DNA of 64,000 nt from Maribacter aestuarii. Lineage in GTDB: Bacteria > Bacteroidota > Bacteroidia > Flavobacteriales > Flavobacteriaceae. Positions within the stretch are counted from its first letter, which is position 1. The number at the start of each line of letters is the position of its first letter. Position numbers and translations under genes: made by a program. Shown in pieces: positions 46,660-55,177 of this stretch. The DNA is taken from contig NZ_CP107031.2 of assembly GCF_027474845.2 (NCBI RefSeq), forward strand, positions 1,874,501 through 1,938,500, written 5' to 3'. A model generated the notes under the pieces. The model was not told where the DNA came from. It ran no database searches and saw nothing but the letters and a program-made list of their open reading frames with translations.

Positions 46660-47048
46660 CGCAGCACTTAACACGACAGCAGCGTGAGCAGTGGGAGAAT
46701 TGTTGCGTTGGCATTGATTTCAAGGGAAATATAGCAAAATCCCTTCAATCATGAGGCGAATAGCTGTATTCCCGTCCAATCCGCTTCATAGTTCGCCAAG
46801 GAGTCCGCTTTCGCTGACGTACTCTTGCGAGATTTTGCGCTATTGGGAGTATAAACTACGGGGTCACCGACGGGAGCGAAGACACGATGACCACGAATTG
46901 GGCTATTTAATTGATACGAACCTATTTTTATATGGTCAGTTGCGTGTTCAAGCACCTAATTTAGCAGATATAAAGCGAATAGAAAATCTGGGAGGATTTT
47001 CGGAAGCGGAGTAGAACTAGTAATAAATAACATCCGGTGTTAGCCATA
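46660..47048. repeat. Long attC-like spacer, family 2 (with conserved hairpin)
   Basis: Starts GCCTAACCGCAGCACTTAACA (in the flank), and closely resembles 52476-52733 (AACACGACAGC, GCGTGAGCAGTGGG, GTTGCGTTGGCATTGATTTC). A hairpin AGGG/CCCT with 14-base loop (46723-46726 and 46741-46744) has its counterpart in the other copy. Ends GTTAGCCATA (47039-47048), a partial complement of TATACGGCCAAC (47922-47933) across the next gene. Confidence 0.6.
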
Positions 47049-47049
47049 G

Positions 47050-47907
47050 TTATTCTTTCATTATGTCTTTTAATTCAATAGTTTTCCATTCGGGATTATA
47101 GTCCATAAAATCTTTGAACATGGCTATATGACTCGCGCCGGCTAAAATCATAATTTTGTTATCTTCTTGTTCAACTTCCTTTTGAATTATTGAATACATG
47201 TATAGGTTTCTTCGATACCATTCCGATGTCAAATAAGCACCTACAAAGTTTCCTTTTTCACCTCCCTTATTTGCTAAGCTTAGATACCAATTTATATCTT
47301 CTTTTCGTTTTTTGTTGTCATTTTGGTAAAATAGCATTTCGGATAAATTTTTATTCGAAGAATATAATTCGTTCTCAAAATCCTCAATTTTTAAAACTTC
47401 TAGGCTGTCTTTCGCTATTAGGTCATATTGCTTTGCCTTTTCCATTTGTGTCATTAAGCTATCAAACGGAAAATGAGTCCTAAAATCCATTGCATACACT
47501 TTCTCATGGTCAATCATTTTAGCTACTCTAAAACCTAACTGATATCTTTCGTCCCTTTTAACTTTTGAAAAATCAGTTGATGTAAAATTTTTATAAATTG
47601 AATCTACTTTTTCTTGTGCTGCAAATGGATATTCTAAAAATATTTTATTGGGATTAAAGTTTACTATCGCTTTTGCAATTTTTTCTAATTCTAATTGATT
47701 TTCTATTGTAAGAACATCTGGAAGATTAACCTCTATTACATCTCCGTTGTTTTCTGGATTAAAATTCTCAAAATGAAATGTTCCAATTATTAAAACTTCA
47801 ATCGCTTCGGATATTTCTTTATTCGGGCTTTCAATGATTTGGCTTTTTTCATTTTGTTGGCAAGAAACAAAGATTAATAGGGTAAATAAGCTTAATAAAC
47901 GTTTCAT
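47050..47907 (-). CDS. DUF5694-like lipoprotein
   Basis: 285 residues. Signal with lipobox VSC (Cys16). The body opens EVLIIGTFHFENFNPENNGDV and contains KIFLEYPFAAQEKVDSI and NKIMILAGASHIAMFKDFMDYN, a TraB/PrgY-type or erythromycin-esterase-like superfamily organisation (paired GTFHF and GASHI segments with conserved His). Enzymatic role unproven. Single-gene unit whose ends show 8 of 10 complementary bases (47039-47048 with 47922-47933). Confidence 0.78.
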   Translation of the reverse strand: MKRLLSLFTLLIFVSCQQNEKSQIIESPNKEISEAIEVLIIGTFHFENFNPENNGDVIEVNLPDVLTIENQLELEKIAKAIVNFNPNKIFLEYPFAAQEKVDSIYKNFTSTDFSKVKRDERYQLGFRVAKMIDHEKVYAMDFRTHFPFDSLMTQMEKAKQYDLIAKDSLEVLKIEDFENELYSSNKNLSEMLFYQNDNKKRKEDINWYLSLANKGGEKGNFVGAYLTSEWYRRNLYMYSIIQKEVEQEDNKIMILAGASHIAMFKDFMDYNPEWKTIELKDIMKE

Positions 47908-47933
47908 AGATTGGGTTTGATTATACGGCCAAC

Positions 47934-48141
47934 GGAAGCACTATATGTAGTGCGACCGCAGATTTTCATTTGTTCGCTATCTAAGATAGGGATAAGGATA
48001 AAAATACGGACAGGTTCGCGCCGGATTACTTATAGCGTCGTTGTTGACTTTAGCTCAATTAAGGGGTTATCTCTCGTCCGGCGTATGCCGTAGAATGGTT
48101 ACCCAACAATAAGTGATCCGGTAGAGCCGTTGTTAGGAGCG
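47934..48141. repeat. attC-like site, shortest complete copy
   Basis: Plus-strand start GCCAACGG (47928-47935), hairpin GCACTA/TAGTGC (47938-47943 and 48048-like pairing at 47948-47953), CCGGATTACTTA ... TAAGTGATCCGG inner inverted repeat, then CCGTTGTTAGGAGCG. The stop codon of the following cassette gene (48133-48135) lies inside GTTAGG. Matches the 56661-57070 family in the middle (CGTCCGGCGTATGCCG). Confidence 0.65.
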
Positions 48142-48639
48142 GCGCTTATTTTTATTTGCTCCAGTTCGATAGGCGATATAACCAAAAATAATTATTAAGG
48201 CCAACTGGATTATCACAACTATTGAACTATTGTCATCGATGGAATCTGTATTGGCACTATACGGCGGCTCTATAGACCAACCTTGGCCATTTGACTCCCC
48301 ATCTCGCTGTAAAACAGATGAAATCATTATGCCAATAAGCACAACCATCTTACTTAAGTAAATCAAATAACCATTGGCAAACAATAGTATATAATTGACA
48401 ATTTGATTATTGAATTTGGTTTTAATTGCCCTAACTAGATATATCAAAAATGTGAGCAGTGTCAATATCAGAATGAATCCGTTTATGGAATCTGTCACGA
48501 GGAAGGTATCATAAACATTGATATCTGTTGTCCAACTGAAAAGGCTACGAAAACCAAAAATAAATGAGGCAAGAAATAAAGAGAGTGTCAGAGCAGCAAT
48601 ACCCCAAAAAATTTCTGTTTTGTTTCTATTGTAAGACAT
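48133..48639 (-). CDS. Hypothetical four-helix membrane protein
   Basis: 168 residues with about four hydrophobic segments (FWGIAALTLSLFLASFIFGF, FILILTLLTFLIYLVRAI, and two more) and a soluble loop at about 110-140. No family recognised. Its TAA stop overlaps the attC-like core GTTAGG. Flanking ends GTTAGGAGCG (48132-48141) and CGCCTAAC (48655-48662) are complementary apart from one bulged base, so it reads as a single-gene cassette. Confidence 0.7.
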   Translation of the reverse strand: MSYNRNKTEIFWGIAALTLSLFLASFIFGFRSLFSWTTDINVYDTFLVTDSINGFILILTLLTFLIYLVRAIKTKFNNQIVNYILLFANGYLIYLSKMVVLIGIMISSVLQRDGESNGQGWSIEPPYSANTDSIDDNSSIVVIIQLALIIIFGYIAYRTGANKNKRRS

Positions 48640-48662
48640 AAGATTAGAATATTTCGCCTAAC

Positions 48663-48857
48663 GGTTGGACTATGGGAAGTGGGGCGGCAAGTAAATTTTT
48701 TCGTTTACTTCTGCGCTAGTAGGCAGAGCTTTTTGTTTTGTTTCTATCTTTATCATTTTAAAAGCCAAACCAAAAGATTTAGCGGACTTAGCAAACCAAC
48801 CAAAGCCTTTAAATATCGTGCTTCATGCGCTATTTGCTATAGGCATTGTTGGCAAAA
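48663..48857. repeat. attC-like spacer (CATAGTCCAACCGTT family)
   Basis: 195 bases. Plus-strand start CGCCTAACGGTTGGACTATG, end ATTGTTGGCAAAAGCGC just ahead of the stop codon at 48862. Shares blocks with 45961-46143 and the 55588-55777 spacer. Confidence 0.62.
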
Positions 48858-48861
48858 GCGC

Positions 48862-49266
48862 TTATTCAATATCATCGCTCTCAATTATATATTTGTAATC
48901 AAAAAATCTTTTTGATGGTTCACTTGCTATCCAATAGTCATCTATGTTATAAATATTTTTCCCAGTATCATTTTCTTTATAGACTTTAAGAATCTGTTCA
49001 GTTTGATTTTTAATAACCACAGAATCATAATCTACGAGTGAAGGTTCAAGAAAAGTGCTACCAATATCAAAACCTTCCTGAAAGAGTTCAATTCCATTAG
49101 GAAGTATTTGCAAGGTTTTGCTTAAACTTTCATCTGACGAGATAAATTGAATTGTTAGAGTCTGAGATGTTAAATTTTCTATATCCGCTTCCATATCTGA
49201 TACGGGGTCACAACTTGAGATAATTAGGGCCATCATTGTCAATACAAATAGATATTTCATATTCAT
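48862..49266 (-). CDS. Small hypothetical lipoprotein
   Basis: 134 residues. Signal with lipobox SSC (MALIISSCDP; start at the first or third Met). The rest is a beta-rich small domain (SQTLTIQFISSDESL, VVIKNQTEQILKVYKE). No family recognised. Ends TTGGCAAAA (48849-48857) and TTTTGCCAA (49284-49292) bracket it as perfect 9-base complements. Confidence 0.75.
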   Translation of the reverse strand: MNMKYLFVLTMMALIISSCDPVSDMEADIENLTSQTLTIQFISSDESLSKTLQILPNGIELFQEGFDIGSTFLEPSLVDYDSVVIKNQTEQILKVYKENDTGKNIYNIDDYWIASEPSKRFFDYKYIIESDDIE

Positions 49267-49293
49267 TATTTTATAAAATACATTTTTGCCAAG

Positions 49294-49585
49294 GGCAGCG
49301 CTCTACACGACATTGCGTGAGCAGTGGGCGAGTCGTGGCTATGGCATACCGCGGATTTTTATTTGTTCGCTGTCTAAGATAGTGATAAGGATAAAAATAC
49401 GGATAGGGTCGTGCCGGATTACTTATAGCCTCTTTGTTGACTTTCGTTCATCTAGGGGGTCATCTCATGTCCGGCGTATGCCGCGGAATGGTTATCGTCA
49501 CTAAGCAATCAGGTCCTGCCTTCGACGAGTGCGTACAGCGCATGAGAGAAAGGCACACTGTAGTTGAATTTCATAACCTGTGGGG
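49294..49585. repeat. Partial fourth copy of the gene-less cassette
   Basis: Matches the first 282 bases (plus-strand view) of the 410-bp cassette, from AAGGGCAGCGCTCTACACG to GTTGAATTTCATAACCTGTG (core at 49563-49574), then diverges into a different palindrome at CCGGATTACTTTTAG. Thus a truncated or recombined copy. Confidence 0.7.
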
Positions 49586-49895
49586 CCGGATTACTTTTAG
49601 TGGCCGTTCGTGTCAGTTTTGGCTCGATGCCCTCTGGAGGTGATGTCCTTTAGGGCTTCCCGTTAGGTAATCCGGTTTTGCGCTGTAGTTCAGGTCAATT
49701 AACTTTGAGGGCGGGAGTGCCCAGCACGGAGCGATTAAAGTTCACCGCAGGTGAATTGACCTGAACGTGTTTGTATATGATTAGTTGTGTTGACCAGGTC
49801 TAATTTAGTAAAAGGTAACGAACCTACTGAAAATTCCACAAGAATTTTCCGAGTACACATAGAACGAACAATTAATTATATACGTTGTTGGCAAC
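49586..49895. repeat. Mosaic attC-like region with stacked hairpins
   Basis: Contains CCGGATTAC ... GTAATCCGG; GTTCAGGTCAATTAACTTT (49688-49706) paired with AAAGTT (49737-49742) and AATTGACCTGAAC (49754-49766); and GAAAATTC/GAATTTTC (49829-49836 and 49842-49849). Ends GTTGGCAAC (49887-49895), the partner of GTTGCCAAC at 51185. The first part resembles a second gene-less unit. Confidence 0.6.
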
Positions 49896-49903
49896 TGGCT
49901 TTT

Positions 49904-51142
49904 TTAGTTCATTTTGTCTTTGTATTCCAATGTATTTTTCCATATATTTTTTAATACTGGTACAACATTATCTTTGTAATCAATGTCCGTATTTGACATT
50001 ACAATTGTTCCGATCTTTGTTTCTGGATTAAAATACATAATTGCAAACGAGCCAAAATCCGAACCATTATGACCTATAAATAGTTCATTAGAACCCACAA
50101 AGTCGTTGTTATATTCAACAAAAAGCCCAAGATTAATTCTACCACTTTCGTTTAAAGGGTTTTCAAATTGTTTCTTAAAATACTCGGTATAACTTTTCTT
50201 ATTAAGTAATGTTCCTTTACCATCAAATCCTTTCATAAGTTCAGATAGAAATTTTCCTAAATCTTCGCTTGAAGTAAACAATCCGCCATTTGGATAAGTA
50301 ATTGCAGTATAATCAGCAATTTTTTGACCTTTGTAGAGATAAAATTTTGAACGTTTTAGAGAATCTACATCTTTAATCGACCAGCCAGAATCGTTCATAC
50401 TTAATGGGTTTAGGATATATCTTTCGGTAAAATCTTTATATGACATTCCTGTAGCTTCTGCAATTACTAAACCGCATAAATCTGCTCCAAAATTTGTGTA
50501 TTCAAATTCTGTACCTGGTATATTCTCGGAAAACATTTTTTTTGTAAACCATTTGCCATCTTGTGAAAGACAAGCTTGTAAAAAATCCTTGAGAGAAATT
50601 CTTTTGTCAGATTTTTGAAAATGAGTGAAAGCGGTTTCTTCCTCTTCTTTTACCTCATCGTTTTCGAGAATAAATGCTTTTAAATAATTTTCTTCATCAT
50701 CAACTATTGATGACGTATGTGTTGCTAATTGCCTTATGGTAATTGGAACGTCAGGATAATTAGGATTTATTACTTCAAATGGTAGATGTTTATTTATTGG
50801 GTCATCTAAATTTAGTTTTCCCAATTCTTGAGCTTTCAATAAGGATATACCGATTAAAGTTTTTGCAATCGAACCTATATTCTGAATGGTATTCGTTTTA
50901 TATTCCTTATTATTTTTGGAATCAGAAAATCCAAATCCTTTATTATAAATCACATTGTCTTCAGCGATAATAGCTACTGAAAAACCAACTATTTCCCCAT
51001 CTTTATTTGATTCCTCTAATTTTGTAGTTAATGTGTCCTTAACAGCTGAAAAGTCTTTTTTTAATTTGTTAGATTTTTCAGTTGGTTGTTTGCAAGAAAT
51101 TATTACAAAAGTCAGAAATAAAAGTAGGACAGTCTTGTTCAT
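49904..51142 (-). CDS. Serine hydrolase (beta-lactamase family) lipoprotein
   Basis: 412 residues from the ATG at 51142 (MNKTVLLLFLTFVIISCKQ). The frame extends to an ATG at 51208 inside the attC-like spacer, which is not a plausible start. Lipobox ISC. SxxK SIAK in GSIAKTLIGISLL, Tyr motif in FEYTNFGADLCG, and GHNGSDFGS near the C-terminus. Paralogue of the gene at 39356. Ends GTTGGCAAC (49887-49895) and GTTGCCAAC (51185-51193) frame it as perfect complements. Confidence 0.9.
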   Translation of the reverse strand: MNKTVLLLFLTFVIISCKQPTEKSNKLKKDFSAVKDTLTTKLEESNKDGEIVGFSVAIIAEDNVIYNKGFGFSDSKNNKEYKTNTIQNIGSIAKTLIGISLLKAQELGKLNLDDPINKHLPFEVINPNYPDVPITIRQLATHTSSIVDDEENYLKAFILENDEVKEEEETAFTHFQKSDKRISLKDFLQACLSQDGKWFTKKMFSENIPGTEFEYTNFGADLCGLVIAEATGMSYKDFTERYILNPLSMNDSGWSIKDVDSLKRSKFYLYKGQKIADYTAITYPNGGLFTSSEDLGKFLSELMKGFDGKGTLLNKKSYTEYFKKQFENPLNESGRINLGLFVEYNNDFVGSNELFIGHNGSDFGSFAIMYFNPETKIGTIVMSNTDIDYKDNVVPVLKNIWKNTLEYKDKMN

Positions 51143-51193
51143 TTGTTCGTTTTTTGATTTGAAGTTCAGATGTTTCTTTAGCTTGTTGCCAAC

Positions 51194-51603
51194 GGAAGCG
51201 CTATACACGCCATTGCGTCAGCAGTGGGCGAGTCGTGGCCATCGCATACCCCGGACTTTTAATTGTTCGCTATCGAAGATAGTGATAAGGATAAAAATAC
51301 GTACAGGGTCTTGCCGGATTACTTATAGGGTCGTTGTTGACTTTCGTTCATCTTAGGGGTTATCTCTCGTCCGGCGTATGCCGTGGAATGGTTACTGTAC
51401 ACTAAGTAATCCGGTCCTGCCTTCGACGAGTGCGTACAACGCATGAGAGAAAGGTAAACTGTAGTTGAATTTCATAACCTGTGGGGCGGGGTTTTTGGGC
51501 ATCAAAAACAGAGCTGCGGAGGTCGGCGTAGTCGTTACGAGGGCAGCGAACACATGAATACCTATAAAAAACAGTATAGAGGATATGAGTAACGAAATTC
51601 AAC
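51194..51603. repeat. Gene-less cassette, copy 3 (410 bp)
   Basis: Exactly 410 bp from AACGG|AAGCG (boundary at 51193/51194) to GAAATTCAAC (51594-51603), bearing the GTTGAATTTC core at 51464-51473. Contains CACGCC/.., CCGGATTACTTA ... TAAGTAATCCGG and the 12-base inner repeat. Same length as 55178-55587 and 56661-57070. No convincing frame. Confidence 0.75.
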
Positions 51604-51729
51604 GGTTCGTATAAGAATAGTAGTGGATTTTATATACTTACCATTACGTTTATTACTGTTGTTTAATTTATAAATTTCACTTTTGTTTTAGTGATTAAAC
51701 CACGATAATTTTTTTACATTGTTAGGCAG
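51604..51729. repeat. attC-like spacer of canonical length
   Basis: 126 bases between AACGG (51601-51605) and GTTAGGCAG (51721-51729), the complement of CTGCCTAAC (52467-52475). Length is within the range of classical attC sites. Confidence 0.6.
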
Positions 51730-51801
51730 TGGCTTTTAGAATTTATTATCAATTCCAGTTTTATTTAAATTAATCTAAATGATTTATTATAATTTCTAAT
51801 T

Positions 51802-52398
51802 TTAAAATATTGAATCCCAATTAAATCGGTATGCTACTCTTAAAAACACCAAATTTAAGGGCTCGGACTTTGAAATAATCGTAGTTGATTCTTTACTTCC
51901 TTCATAATTAGGTGTGTTTCCTAAATGCTGATACCTTAAGGATAATGAGAGATTTTCAAAAAGAGTTGTGCCAATTCCAAGTCCGTATGTAATATTTGAC
52001 TTATTTATTTTTCTTTCATTATCAGCATTGATAAAATAAAATAATGTAGAGTAGCCAAATCTAGGTTCAAAGTATATTTTCTTAATTATTGGTAATCTAT
52101 AAAAAGCTGATATGGAAGTAAATTTTGCGTCATTTGGTGATAAAGTTTCAGTGTTATCTTCAATTCCACTTATATTTCCAGGTATGAAATTTCCACCAGT
52201 TGAGATATCCAATCCAATCTCACCAAATCTATATGATTTGAATATATTAAAATAGATTTCTGCTTTACCTTTTTGATGCTCTTTTCCGATAACGTTTCCA
52301 AGTCCTATACCAACTTCCGTAAATACATCTTGTGCAATACTTTTATGAATTGAGAAGAGCAAAGTAACAATAAGTAACAATTTTGATTTAAATATCAT
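51802..52398 (-). CDS. Outer-membrane beta-barrel protein
   Basis: 198 residues. Signal peptide (MIFKSKLLLIVTLLFSIHKSIA), then strands of alternating polarity, ending VFLRVAYRFNWDSIF, with barrel-type repeats (EAIYRLPIIKKIYFEPRFGYS, SLSLRYQHLG). A small porin-like or OmpA-like barrel. Bracketed by the perfect cassette ends at 51721 and 52467. Ligand unknown. Confidence 0.78.
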   Translation of the reverse strand: MIFKSKLLLIVTLLFSIHKSIAQDVFTEVGIGLGNVIGKEHQKGKAEIYFNIFKSYRFGEIGLDISTGGNFIPGNISGIEDNTETLSPNDAKFTSISAFYRLPIIKKIYFEPRFGYSTLFYFINADNERKINKSNITYGLGIGTTLFENLSLSLRYQHLGNTPNYEGSKESTTIISKSEPLNLVFLRVAYRFNWDSIF

Positions 52399-52475
52399 AT
52401 AAATCCAAAATTTAGAAAGTGAACTCTTGAATTCATTTGTATTAATATTTCGAATTTCGTTCGCTTCTGCCTAAC

Positions 52476-52733
52476 TACAGCGCTAAACACGACAGCTGCG
52501 TGAGCAGTGGGCGGGTTGCGTTGGCATTGATTTCTACGGAAATATAGCAAAAACCGTTCAACTATGGGGCGGATAGCTGTCTTCCGATTGAATTCGCTCC
52601 AGAGTTCTTGAAGGGGTGCGAGTTGGCGGATGTACCCTTGCGGGATTTTGTGGTATTGGGATTGTAAATTATAGGGCCACCGAGCGGAGTGAACATACGA
52701 CGACCACGAAGTGTCTAGCTAATTGACCTGAAC
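52476..52733. repeat. Gene-less attC-like unit, family 2 copy
   Basis: Resembles 46660-46927: AACACGACAGC, GCGTGAGCAGTGGG, GTTGCGTTGGCATTGATTTC and hairpin ACGG/CCGT with a 14-base loop (52536-52539 and 52554-52557). Compared with AGGG/CCCT in the other copy, one base pair is swapped G:C to C:G, a compensatory change. Ends AATTGACCTGAAC (52721-52733). Confidence 0.65.
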
Positions 52734-52842
52734 GCCCAGATATGGCACGTTCCTCTGGGCTTTCAAATATCGGTAATGTTTCTTTGTTACGTTTCACTGT
52801 CAGATAACTCAGATGAGGCATGTAGTATATCGTTTGTTATGC
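52734..52842. repeat. attC-like spacer before the S9 peptidase
   Basis: 109 bases ending GTTATGC (52836-52842), ahead of the S9 stop codon. Complementarity to CATACAAC (55170-55177) at the other end of that gene is partial. Confidence 0.4.
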
Positions 52843-52882
52843 GGCGTTATTCTACGCCTAGCAACAAGACACCAGCAAACAT

Positions 52883-55042
52883 CTACTCAGACGGCACAGC
52901 TAGGTGTCGGTCAAAGTATTCGATCATCTTGCCAAATAAGTAGCGATCGTAATGCTGCTGACGGCTCCATCCGTGCGTCGCACCCGGGGCAAACGCAAAG
53001 TCGAAGTCCTTGCCTTGTTTAATCAGTTCTTCAGCCAACACGGCCGTCGTCTTGAAGGGTACCACATGATCCTGGATCCCATGGATGAACAGAAGTTTAT
53101 CCTCCAGATTCGCTGCATACTTAATCGCCTTTCTCTCGAAAATCTCCGGATGTGTCCGTGGGCGACGAACAATGGCCACGTCGTCCGTGCCAAAGAATAT
53201 CGGGTCAACGGCTGCCGCTGCCGCAACACCCACCTGGAATAGGCCGGGCTTCATCAAGAGCGAATAAACGGAGAGCGTTCCACCGTAACTGCTGCCCCAG
53301 ATGCCGATGCGATCGGGATCTACATAATCCAGTGACTCCATGTAGGCAACGGCACTTGCATAATCCTCAATATCCTGGTCGGCAAAGCCCAGCAGGAACT
53401 CTTCACGGAATGCCCTGCCATAACCGTTGCTACCACGTGAATCTACCTGCACGATAATGTATCCCTTATGAACCAACAGTTGTTGTATGAGGCTGTAGTT
53501 ACCGGCCCAGCGGTTCCTCGCTGTATTAGAATACACGGGTCCAAACAGCACTGGATACTTCTGGCCGGGCTGCATGTTGGAAGGTTTCAGGATTCGGGCA
53601 TGCAGGGTATAGTCATCAACAAGACTGGGGAAATTAACATATTCTGCGGCGGTCCAGCTTCTCTCCGTGAAGGCAGGCAGCGGAGAATGGGTTATTCGTG
53701 TGGCGTCACCACCCGTACTGTTGAGCACATAAAGCTCGGGTGGAGAGGTGTCGTTGCTGTGCATGAACACCAGGTGCCGGCCATCCGGTGAGGGGTAGCC
53801 ATCGTTTCGGCCTGCAAGATGCGTTTGCTGCTCGGGCACGCCACTGGACGTATTCAGGCGATACACGTGTTGTTCGTACGGATTAACACCGTTGCCAGTA
53901 TAAAACAGTGCATCACCAGCAATACCTGGGGCAGACAATACATCGTAGGACGGATCAGTCAATAGCTGCGGACGATCCTTAGACGGTGAGGAATCAATCG
54001 TATAGAGGCCATATCTATCACCCATATCACTTAAGAAAACGACCTGCTGCCCATCCGGATGCCAAGTAGATCCAAACGATGTGTACATGCGGTTCGCTCT
54101 AACACCTCGCCAAATCTCGCGCAGTTTGCTTTCTCCAGGTGCCACAACGTACAACTTACGCTCAACTGCTGTGTCGGATGCGGTATCAACCAGGAAAGCA
54201 CCGCTTGGTGACCAGTTGAAGTCGATAATCTGCTTGGCGTGTGGGTCTGGCAAATCCAGGTACGTAATATTACCACTTGCTACATCGAGCAGGCCAACCC
54301 TGCGAATCTCGTTAGGATCGCCCGGGTAGCTTCGGCGTACCTCATTGGGGTTGGTTTCGGCTGCCAGATAATCCGGGAAGGGCACCTTTCGCATCTCGCG
54401 TCGGTCAACAACGTGAAACGCGATTGTTTGGCCATCTGGGGACCACTTGTACGTTGGCCCACTCCAGATGCCCGGACCGATTTCACGTTCCGGTCGGCTA
54501 TAACGCCCCTTCGGTAGGCTCGAGAGACTGGCGATGCCGATTTCTGTAAGCTGTCGATTCTCTTTGGAAGCGAAGTCAGCAAGCCATAGGTCACCATCAC
54601 GTATGTATGCCGCCTGCTTGCTGCTTGGTGATATCGATAGGTTATGTGCACCGGTCTCTACGGGCATATACTGGAGATCGTCTACTTGATTTAGCGTTGT
54701 TTGCCATAAGTTGTTCCCTCGCAGGCTCATGATGGTGTTTGCGTCGGTCCAGACAATTTCGCTCACTGCTTCGGATGCCGTATTAGAAATGAGGCGTACT
54801 TCCTTTCCGTCGCTTGTGGATAGCCAGAGGCCACGTCCAGGATTTCCTGGTTCGCTCCAGGAAAAGGCGAAGTGCTCGCTGTTCGGTGCCCACGTAGGCC
54901 GGGATGGGGTTGTTCCCGTCAGTTTTGTTGTCGCGAATAGGTCGTCAAGCGTGAGCTTGCTTTGCTGTGCTGTGACTATTGCGGGCATCACCATCAGTAA
55001 GCTTAACGCTACCCCTATTGGCCAAAAAGATATCTGTTTCAT
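52883..55042 (-). CDS. S9 family peptidase (dipeptidyl-peptidase IV type), GC-rich
   Basis: 719 residues. Signal peptide (MKQISFWPIGVALSLLMVMPAIVTAQ), a DPP-IV N-terminal beta-propeller (about 30-500) and an alpha/beta-hydrolase domain with GSSYGG (catalytic Ser), Asp in GIQDHVVP and His in ATHGWSR, a complete triad. Cleaves N-terminal dipeptides in this family, in the periplasm or outside. Sampled lines run near 55 percent GC against about 35 percent in its neighbours, and codons are correspondingly different, so it was probably acquired from a GC-rich donor. Single-gene unit in the cassette array. Confidence 0.93.
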   Translation of the reverse strand: MKQISFWPIGVALSLLMVMPAIVTAQQSKLTLDDLFATTKLTGTTPSRPTWAPNSEHFAFSWSEPGNPGRGLWLSTSDGKEVRLISNTASEAVSEIVWTDANTIMSLRGNNLWQTTLNQVDDLQYMPVETGAHNLSISPSSKQAAYIRDGDLWLADFASKENRQLTEIGIASLSSLPKGRYSRPEREIGPGIWSGPTYKWSPDGQTIAFHVVDRREMRKVPFPDYLAAETNPNEVRRSYPGDPNEIRRVGLLDVASGNITYLDLPDPHAKQIIDFNWSPSGAFLVDTASDTAVERKLYVVAPGESKLREIWRGVRANRMYTSFGSTWHPDGQQVVFLSDMGDRYGLYTIDSSPSKDRPQLLTDPSYDVLSAPGIAGDALFYTGNGVNPYEQHVYRLNTSSGVPEQQTHLAGRNDGYPSPDGRHLVFMHSNDTSPPELYVLNSTGGDATRITHSPLPAFTERSWTAAEYVNFPSLVDDYTLHARILKPSNMQPGQKYPVLFGPVYSNTARNRWAGNYSLIQQLLVHKGYIIVQVDSRGSNGYGRAFREEFLLGFADQDIEDYASAVAYMESLDYVDPDRIGIWGSSYGGTLSVYSLLMKPGLFQVGVAAAAAVDPIFFGTDDVAIVRRPRTHPEIFERKAIKYAANLEDKLLFIHGIQDHVVPFKTTAVLAEELIKQGKDFDFAFAPGATHGWSRQQHYDRYLFGKMIEYFDRHLAVPSE

Positions 55043-55177
55043 TTTTTTCTTACTAAATGTCTAATAAATATTCTTATTCTACTCAAAATAGCATTATATC
55101 CATTGGAGAGCACACTTTCTGAAGGTTTTCCAAGTTGGATTTTTGGCTTACAGTTCAATTTTTACCTGGCATACAAC
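55043..55177. other. Short gap upstream of the S9 peptidase
   Basis: 135 bases. No open frame; ends in CATACAACGG (55170-55179), the attC-like cassette boundary. Confidence 0.5.

Noticed and set aside
46751..47014. Open frame on the plus strand in a spacer
   Set aside because: It lies inside repeat family 2; the homologous copy at 52476 does not keep the frame, so it is not coding.
52813..54651. Many long antisense frames over the S9 peptidase
   Set aside because: High GC makes stop codons rare on the opposite strand; the peptidase frame has a full catalytic triad and signal peptide.
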